Positions 56,217 through 64,000 of a stretch of 64,000 bases of DNA are shown here, in pieces (positions within the stretch are counted from its first letter, which is position 1; each line of letters opens with the position of its first letter). The stretch comes from Cristatella mucedo (lineage: Eukaryota; Bryozoa; Phylactolaemata; Cristatellidae): positions 696,001-760,000 of the forward strand of contig WPIO01000151.1 of assembly GCA_009760855.2 (NCBI GenBank), written 5' to 3'. The notes under the pieces were generated by a model. It worked only from the letters and a program-made list of their open reading frames with translations. It searched no databases and was not told the origin of the DNA. Both the position numbers and the translations under genes were made by a program.

Positions 56217-56702
56217 AGGTGCTGAGGACGAATGCCAATGTATTGGCTATTGAAAAAAAGTTTAAAAAAAAACGGGGCAGCTTTGACAATAAAAAGCATT
56301 GCTGCCCGTCGGTCTCCTTCAGCTGGCCAGGGTGAACCTCCTGAGTAGCACCCTGTCATCTCCAAATACCGGACCCACCCACAAATCTTGATGGGTACAC
56401 ATTAATGATTCCCATGGCTATGACCGACAAGCCTATTAGCCGACGTGATAAGGGAGAGTAGACATTTCTCAAGTAATTTACTCACGTGTATTGCTACTAA
56501 AGCAAAAGTACCTCGGGCACCAATGAGTTTGCTGCCGAAATTTACTTCGTTCTGCAGCAGCTAGAGGATGTAAACAACTCCAACTTGTTCCGGTGCAATG
56601 GCCAACGTGCCGACAAAGAACAGCCCCCTCCAGCCACACATGCTTGATTTATTTAGTGCCATCAGAGAAAGGTGGGCAAGGCAAGCCTCATTCCTATTCG
56701 AT

Positions 56703-56790
56703 AAGCTCGGGATTACATCAAGGAGTGGCCTGAACCCTTACCTAGCAGCGACCAATCACATCACACTTGAAGGGATGAACCTACTACTAC
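56703..56790 (+). repeat. Dispersed repeat E, copy 2
   Basis: GGGATTACATCAAGGAGTGG, CCTGAACCCTTACCTAGCAG and GACCAATCACATCACACTTG are the counterpart of 55803-55890, 900 bases away in the same direction. Confidence 0.55.
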
Positions 56791-58767
56791 TTGGAAAGCA
56801 GGCATTTCCCGAAAAAACAGAGCTCGAGGAGTTTGCTTGACCTATACTGCATTGGCACACCCACCAATCCTCGTGGCTACAACATCTCACATAGCTCGCT
56901 AGCTCGATTTTCCAGAGGCCAAGATCGGCCGCACAGCATGCCATTCATTGCCCTGCTCATTTCTCATGCTTTCAACTGCAGCTCATCATCGGTAACCAAG
57001 AGCTTTAGATTGACAGAAATTGCCAGATATCGAGAAAGAGATGCTTACGGCAGCATTTTTAAAACTTGGAGAGGATCATTACCCATTCCAGCGAACATCT
57101 GACTCCAACGAAAACCAATTTCGAGAGGTATATCGGACAATGAGCCTACTAATGACTCGAAGAGATCACAAGGCAGATAGCCTTGGCTGGCCTAGACTGG
57201 TCAGGCTGCTAAAGCCACGGTCATTCACAAGCAGTTCTATCGAAATAGAAATAGGAGAGCTACGGCTTATCAGCTCGGCTGCTGAGATCAAAGGCTTCAT
57301 TAGCAATATTCTGTGCATGACCGAATACTTGTCACAAGGAGTGACAGTGAAAGAAACCAGAGGCTAGTAGTGGCAGCCATGACAGTCCTATCACCAAGCT
57401 CCTCCAGGGCAGCACTCGAGAGACCCGAGAGGATGGAACATTATGAATTCCGTATCAGCAACGATTCTTCAAGACAAGCAGCAACAAAGCTATCTTAAGC
57501 ATCATAAGTCTTCTCAGGTGCTGTTCCCCCTAAGCCCCAAGATGGCAACTTCAATGTCTGGGTTGGGTCACACTCCTCCCGAAGTCTGGGTCGTGTTTCT
57601 CCTGTAGTTACTCGGCAGCCATAACTCGTAATCACGACCAAGAATGCTTGCATACCTACATACCGTGCAATGGTTCAGTAATAATACTGGTAATATCTAG
57701 CTACAGCAAATGATGCTGGACATGGCAAAGGTCACGCTTTAAGGACACTTTGCTGCCACTCTGCTGTTTGGCACAATCATCACAGCCAGTGAAGTTATCG
57801 GTTTTTGTTGACCAAGCAGAACATCCCGACAAGGCAATCTCTCTACTCGAGGCCATCAATCTACCGATCAACCATCCTTGCCCATTCACCTCTGTCAAGG
57901 ACTTCTCCCTTATAAGAAGCAGAGTGCAATCAACATAGCTGAGCTATCTGAGCTGTCGAGTGCTCAAACCGCAATCCCCTCCCCCCCCCCCCCAGTCAGT
58001 CGGTCAGATAAGCAAGCAGACAGACCACTCTGCTGAGAAACAAGCAAAAACATAGGATGGTCTTAAGCTAGCCATATACAATTTGCTTGCAAGAGAAGAA
58101 AAAGCCATCGGAAACAAAACTTGCCAGTTTTAGCAATGCTTCTTCCTTGCTTTGGACCGATGCATTCGAATACCAGGGCCAGGTGCTGGACAGACCAACG
58201 TCCCGAGCGATCTGGCCAACAACACGCCGATCGGCCGGCCGATGAAGCAGTCCTGCGGGTGCACCAGTGTAGAGGCTGCAGCCACAGCAGCAGCAGCAGC
58301 TGCTGCTGCTGTAGCTGCAGTCCGTGGGCTCACAGGATTCTACCCTGCCACCGAGCACCGGCCGGCCCACCAGCCGGCAGCAGCATCAGACCATTCAAGC
58401 TGCATAATTGGCGGAATACCAGAGTACAGTTACCGAATGGTGCTGCATCAGCACTCTTTTGTTGTCCTCTTGTGACTCTGCGAGTAGGCATGTCCTATAA
58501 GCCTGGAACTGTGCCAGCTTCGACTCTGAAGAATCGCCCTCGACTCCGCCCTCCAAGGGCTACTCTTTCTCTGCCCCGACTGCAGCTCACGGCTCAGCAC
58601 AGCCAGCAGCCAGGCATGCCATGCCGTGCAATCGGTGTAATCGCCTGTGCAGAGAACTATTTCAGCAAACCTTCGTGCGAGCCGTGTGTGCTCTGCCTAT
58701 ACATACCAGCCACTCGTCTTCATCTTAGCTCTGTGCTAAGGAACAAGCTACGATAAAAAGTGAAATT
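56791..58767. other. No gene recognised apart from a CAG/CTG hairpin
   Basis: Low-copy sequence with a 14-C run near 57970. The frames lack family resemblance. Confidence 0.4.
58284..58312. repeat. CAG/CTG hairpin
   Basis: ACAGCAGCAGCAG pairs with CTGCTGCTGCTGT across a CAG loop, the same design as at 55596-55634. Confidence 0.8.
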
Positions 58768-58922
58768 CAGCCGATTCAACAGCTTATTTTGCATAGCAGC
58801 AAAGTAAATTAGCAGCTACCACTCCTGCTTGCAGCAGGCAATATAGAATTGAAAGCTGCATGACTCAAACCAACAACCTTGGGTCTTGAGATGCAAGCAC
58901 CTAACCCCTGGACTACTGAAGA
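58768..58922 (-). mobile_element. tRNA-headed SINE, SINE-D relative, diverged
   Basis: The plus strand reads AGCCGATTCAACAGCTTATT, TTAGCAGCTACCACTCCTGC then a tRNA-like ACTCAAACCAACAACCTTGG and ATGCAAGCACCTAACCCCTG. The order matches SINE-D but the head has changed. Confidence 0.5.
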
Positions 58923-59089
58923 CCGAGGGGCAGTCCAGTGGCAACCCCGTCTACTTGTATGGCAGCAAACTGTCTAAAATCAAAAACACCAAAGTCAACT
59001 AAATATGTGTAAATTGCGTTCTACTCAGAAACTGGACAGCCTAACTCTCCAAATTGGCTCAACCAAAATATCTCTTGTAGCACCCACCA

Positions 59090-59640
59090 AGAATCTGTTT
59101 GTCTCCTTTGCTAAAAGAGCTAGGATGGCTACCGGTTGATCAACGGATACGGAGCAAAGTTCTTTCGCTGACCCACAAGGCCCGCCACGGCTTGGCTCTT
59201 TCGTACCTTGCTGAACTGTTGCACCAGTTTCAGCCTCCTCGTGCTCTAGGTTCCTATATGGACAATAATTAAGCTGTTCCATTCCTATGCCTAAAGACCG
59301 TTTGTGACAGAAGCTTCAGCTCTGCAGGTCCTAGACTGTGGAACTCGCTTCCACGATTCTTACGCAACGACAGCTACACTTCTGCTGCCGACTAGGCACA
59401 TTTTTTCCAGCCGTCACAAACTGCTACTTCCATGCTACTCACTACCTCAACTGCTCTCCTGACTCTGCTATGCTTCCCACTTTCTCTTTGTTGCGCGAGA
59501 TGAAGTCTGTTGGCTAGCGAATGCGTACCAAAAGTCACTTTGGCTTTGAGTGCGCTATACAAAACTCTCCTGTGTAACACCCACATAGTCTTTGTGGCTT
59601 TGTGGAGTTTCAGATGGAGATACATTACATTCCATTCCAA
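59090..59640 (+). mobile_element. LINE-A copy 7, 3' end, frameshifted
   Basis: Nucleotide similarity to the end of copy 1 runs from the LLKELGWLPVDQR-coding stretch to the tail GGAGATACATTACATT. Small indels break the frame. Confidence 0.85.
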
Positions 59641-59689
59641 AATGACGACGTTGGATGAGCATACTAGTCAAGCCTGCCTAATTTCGGCT

Positions 59690-60640
59690 ACATCACATTG
59701 CAAAAATTCGAGCTTGCTTGGATAAGGGCACCACAGCCTAACTAGTCCGTGCATTCGCAACATCCCGACTAGACTTCGGTAGTTCAGTAGCTGCAGATAT
59801 CCAGGCACGTAAAATTACATGCTTACAGTGGGTGTGAAACTCAGCAGCTATGCTTATCTGTCATCAGCGTTCCAGCTGCCACATTACACCGCTGCTCACC
59901 AGTCCTCCATTGGCTGCTTATCAAGCAGCACATCGACTTAAGCATCCTGCCACTCGCCTTTAGGTCCCACCTAGCTGAATTAATTCCACTCTAGCCCCCC
60001 CATCCGTCGCAGCAGCACCTGCTCTTTTGACTCTGACCGATTACTTATGCCCCCTAACTAACTTCGAACCCCTCCCCACCCACCCAAAAGAACACACCCT
60101 CAGTTACTATGCTCCAAAAAAAGGTTGGAACTTGCACTCATAGAATGCACAGTGACAGGTCTGCTAAACTCTTACATTCAAACCTCAAACATCGAAAGTA
60201 AGTTCCGCTCGGCTTTAGAGCTCATCACTCCACCTAGTCAGCATTCTTTTGGGTGTATAACGACCTTCTCAGCAATGCAGACTTAGGTGGAGTCTCTCTG
60301 CTTATTTGGCCCGCCGTGTAGTTGTGCCTCCAACGAATTTCAAATCATTTGTAGACCGTGCCTTTAGTTTGCATGCTCTCTAAGTCTGGAACTTACTCCC
60401 TACAGACGTTACCATATCCCCCAACTTTTTTACCTTTAAAAAGAAGCTAACACGTATATGTTCCTCAAAGCATTCGCTGGATCCATGTGATCTGTCCTTG
60501 GTGTGCCTATGCATGCTGATACTGTGCACTTTATCACTAATCATGTTAACATGCTTGGTTTGCAGCATAAGTAAACTGCCTGGAATGAGATTAATTTATT
60601 TGATGATGCTCTACAAAAGTATTGATATTACTATTATTAC
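59690..60640 (+). mobile_element. LINE-B copy, rearranged 3' part
   Basis: Recognisable pieces are AACATCCCGACTAGACTTCG (about 59758), CTCCATTGGCTGCTTATCAA, a misplaced RT piece (CACTCCACCTAGTCAGCATT, about 60225), the C-terminus near 60350-60440 and a diverged tail. The order is disrupted, suggesting rearrangement after insertion. Confidence 0.6.
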
Positions 60641-61168
60641 TACAGACTGATTTAATATCATCTCCTAATTGGCCAATAGTCAAAAAGAAGCTGAAAACCT
60701 ACATGCCTAACACAGACTTCTCTCTCTCTCTCTCTCTCTAAGTGAATTGTTCATCTATGAGTTTGTGGGTTATGAAACTGTCTACGTCGTACCTAAGAGC
60801 AACGGCAACATGTGTTTGCATAGCTCCCCAGTGGATCGGTCTTTTTTCGTGTGCTTGTTGCCTGCGCACAACTGAGTGAGTGTCGCTAACCGGGATTCCA
60901 CAAACCACTGGCCTTGAGTCTTCTTTGCTTTTGCGCGCTTGTCTTCGGATGATAATTGTGCTCTGATAGCATGCTTATCTATAGCACGCTATCACGTTTT
61001 TCATTAACTAACTAGTGATTGTCTGCTCCTCTAGCAGCAAGATGTAGCAGCAACAGAATACTTGGACTAAGTTTGCTTAGGCTGCTTTGCAAATGAAAGA
61101 AATAACGCTATTACCCCGAGATAAGTCAAGCCAAACTAGGATCAAATCTATACACCATGCTTACTTAG

Positions 61169-61306
61169 TGAGCTGGTTTGGCCCAGTGGTTAAGGTGCTC
61201 GCTCCGACCAAGGTCTGGCCGAGGTCGTGGGGTCGACCCCTGTGGCATATGTGAAGCGCCTGAATAGAGATCAAGTTCTCTCAGGGCGCCATACAAATGA
61301 ATTATG
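61169..61306 (+). mobile_element. SINE-C copy, full length
   Basis: From GAGCTGGTTTGGCCCAGTGG through TTAAGGTGCTCGCTCCGACC and AGGTCGTGGGGTCGACCCCT to the tail AGAGATCAAGTTCTCTCAGG and CATACAAATGAATTATG, this is the best sense copy for building a consensus. Confidence 0.85.
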
Positions 61307-62154
61307 TTTTAAAGAGCCAAATTCGACAAGCCGCAGTACAAGAATGCAATCAGCAGACCCGCGCCCCCTGCAAAGGAAAACTTGAAGACATTCTCACTTG
61401 ATCAGACATTCACTGACTAGAATTTGACAAGCAGACAGCAGCCAGTGTAGACTCTATCTACGAAGGCAATCGAGCCTTGTGCCTATCAGGCCAGGAGAAG
61501 AGCCTTTAGAAAAAGCTGATCACAGCAAGGTTGCTGCTTGCAATCAAAATCTGGATGAAAGTTGCTGGCAGCAACGAGGATTAACATATTCTCAGCCAAT
61601 GTGTCTTATCAGATGGCTTCCGGTAGCAGAATGGGCAGACATAGATTTCGGCTTCGACCATTCACCCAGATAAGGGAGCTGCAGCTGTTAAATGGCATGA
61701 CCTCGAGCTGGAACTTGTTTATGTTGTTGCACGCTTTCACTCGGCTGCTATGCCAGCTGATGTGTAAGCCCAGCGAATGTGCACGCAGTCCCCAGCGATG
61801 GAGGCAGCTGCGCCGAGAGCTGCGAGATGGGGCCGGCTAGCAGATAGGCATCTCACTGGCCATGCATGCAGAATAGCCCAGTCTGGCAGGTGGAATTTTG
61901 CCTGGTCAGGCAATGCTAGCAGCCGAATTACTCTATGGAGGAGGTGGCAAGCCACGGGAAATCGTCTCCTGACAGCTGCAGCTGCTTTGTGCTCAGGCCA
62001 AGTGGTTCGTGGCTCAGGCCATGGCCCGGCGAACATGGCCGCGGCCAGTACGCAGCAGCTGGGACGCACTGGACCGGCAAGTGAGCTGAGAAACAACGAC
62101 TAATTGCCGAGCTGGGATGCACACGCATGCCCTCTCCACGGGCCGAGCGATGCC
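61307..62154. other. No gene recognised
   Basis: CAGCTG-rich sequence; overlapping frames show no motif. Confidence 0.4.
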
Positions 62155-62255
62155 TCATTTGCAGCAAATGTAAAGTGCCTAGAAAGAGATTTGAGTTCTC
62201 TGAGGGCGCTATATCAAATACATTATAGTTATTATTATTATAATTATTATTAATA
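62155..62255 (+). mobile_element. LINE-B 3' tail
   Basis: GCAAATGTAAAGTGCCTAGA, AGTTCTCTGAGGGCGCTATA and an AT/ATT-rich end match the family tail. Confidence 0.75.
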
Positions 62256-62711
62256 CGTCAACGAGTCGTCAAATACCCGGGCCGTCAAGTACAGAAGCTT
62301 ATTGGCTCCCTCGTGGGGTGCCGTGCACTGGTGTCGCGATCCAAAGACGTCCAGCTCTGTAATGTTTGGCAGCTCTCCACTGCTTGCGCACGCCAGCTCA
62401 CTGCTATCTATGCATGTGCTTCTTCAGAGCAACACAGCCAACGGTAGGTATTTCCGGGCAATAAAGCTTGCATCTGGTGGGCGGCCTTTTGGTTTGCTTT
62501 TAGCAGTCACACGGCATTGCATGATGGCGCCCCCTGACAGACAAGCATAGCAGGCAGCTGCAGAGATCACGAGGCAGCATGTGGAAGCAAATTGGCTCTG
62601 CCCGGAATGCTACGACCAACATTAAGCCGATAAGCCCAGGTGTATCTTGAGTCATCAATGGCTGCTCTGCACTAAGTAAAAAAAGTTAAGGAAGGCTGAT
62701 GCAACAACCTT

Positions 62712-62795
62712 GGTCTGTGTGTGTGTGAGCGAGGGTGTTTGTGTGTGTGAGCAAGGGTGTTTGTGTGTGTGAGCGAGGGTGTTTGTGTGCGTGAC
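62712..62795. repeat. 22-bp minisatellite, three units
   Basis: GTGTGTGTGAGCGAGGGTGT TT repeats three times with one G-to-A change. Confidence 0.85.
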
Positions 62796-62811
62796 AGCAC
62801 TAGCAGAAACA

Positions 62812-62960
62812 CTTAGGCAGCTATCACCCCTACCCCAGCTAAATATCACCCGTAACACACCCAACCCCCTTGGATTTGGGCAATACAGGATTGCCAGTGC
62901 AGCACGACTCAAACCCACGACGCAGGTCTTGTAATGCACCTTAGTGCCTCGTGCATGAAG
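62812..62960 (-). mobile_element. tRNA-headed SINE, 58768 subtype, diverged
   Basis: The plus strand reads CAGCTATCACCCCTACCCCA, a GCAATACAGGATTGCCAGTG block, ACTCAAACCCACGACGCAGG and TGCACCTTAGTGCC, resembling 58768-58922. Confidence 0.45.
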
Positions 62961-63024
62961 GAATGCAATTGCTTCGGTGTATATGGTGCCCAATAAGAGG
63001 GAGTGAGAGAAGTAGATTGCAGAG

Positions 63025-63608
<584 letters not shown>

Positions 63609-63784
63609 ATAAATACTAGCTGATTTAACAGCCTCTTTTGTATAGCAACAGAAGAGCCTTTATGGCTATCACTACCGCTTGCAGTGGCAATTAAGGATCG
63701 CCCACAGCACGATTCGAACTCACGACCTCGGTCCCGAGGTCGTGAAAAGCAATCGCCTTACCTACTGTGCCATCACGGCTCACC
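63609..63784 (-). mobile_element. SINE-D copy, full length
   Basis: The minus strand shows GATGGCACAGTAGGTAAGGC, the perfect hairpin, GAGTTCGAATCGTGCTGTGG, GCAAGCGGTAGTGATAGCCA and the end TTAAATCAGCTAGTATTTAT. Confidence 0.88.
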
Positions 63785-64000
63785 AAGCATCATCAGAGCA
63801 AGAGGGGGATGTGAAATAGTGAAATAAGGGCGTGGCCTAATGGTCATTCTCTCTCAAATCACCAATCACACTTGGTAAGCATACACTCCTGCTCTGCCTG
63901 GCTGCCGTCAGATCTGCTTTCGAAAATTGCATGTCATTCTCAGCCAAATTCACATAAATCCCCAGAAACGACAGCAAGGCACATAACCAACGCCAAGTGA

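Overview
The window is nuclear DNA of a bilaterian invertebrate. It has spliced genes with canonical GT-AG introns, GC-rich coding exons in an AT-richer background, two families of L2/CR1-type non-LTR retrotransposons, two families of tRNA-derived SINEs and many long CT, CA and TA microsatellites. I could not place it in a phylum. Intron sizes (about 0.2 to 2 kb) argue against very large genomes such as cephalopods.

Three host loci can be supported. (1) 6824-9007, plus strand, is one large exon for a seven-helix membrane protein resembling the PRRT3/PRRT4 (proline-rich transmembrane) family. (2) 26969-36586, minus strand, is an almost complete ARHGAP20-type RhoGAP. I reassembled ten exons by hand. 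Every junction has a consensus splice site and keeps the frame, giving 1308 residues: PH, RA and RhoGAP domains, then an 780-residue disordered tail with two PPPY motifs and a C-terminal PDZ ligand. (3) 17186-19002, minus strand, holds two adjacent exons of a voltage-gated sodium channel, domain III S1-S4. Splice sites and phase are intact, but there is an in-frame TAA at a conserved tryptophan and a lost gating arginine, and no neighbouring channel exon was seen. It looks like a gene fragment or pseudogene.

Most of the rest is mobile DNA. LINE-A is L2-like with an (ACATT)n tail; its best copy, 12520-14785, has one stop and one frameshift. LINE-B has an (ATT)n tail; its longest copy, 40780-43800, spans endonuclease to tail. 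SINE-C is tRNA-headed and carries a 3' end like that of LINE-B, which suggests it borrows LINE-B machinery. SINE-D is tRNA-headed with a strong hairpin next to its B box. Several insertions are nested and can be dated relative to each other.

Layout: 1-6.6 kb is repeats; 6.8-9 kb the PRRT-like gene; 9.4-16 kb a SINE/LINE cluster; 17-19 kb the sodium-channel fragment; 20-26 kb repeats; 27-36.6 kb the RhoGAP gene, with repeats in its introns; 37-49 kb a graveyard of LINE-B copies; 49-58.7 kb GC-richer, low-copy sequence with poly-C, GGGA and CA tracts and one candidate minus-strand exon; 58.7-64 kb again SINE and LINE copies. The three genes show no functional link. All coordinates from hand reading may be off by a few bases, and repeat edges by tens of bases.
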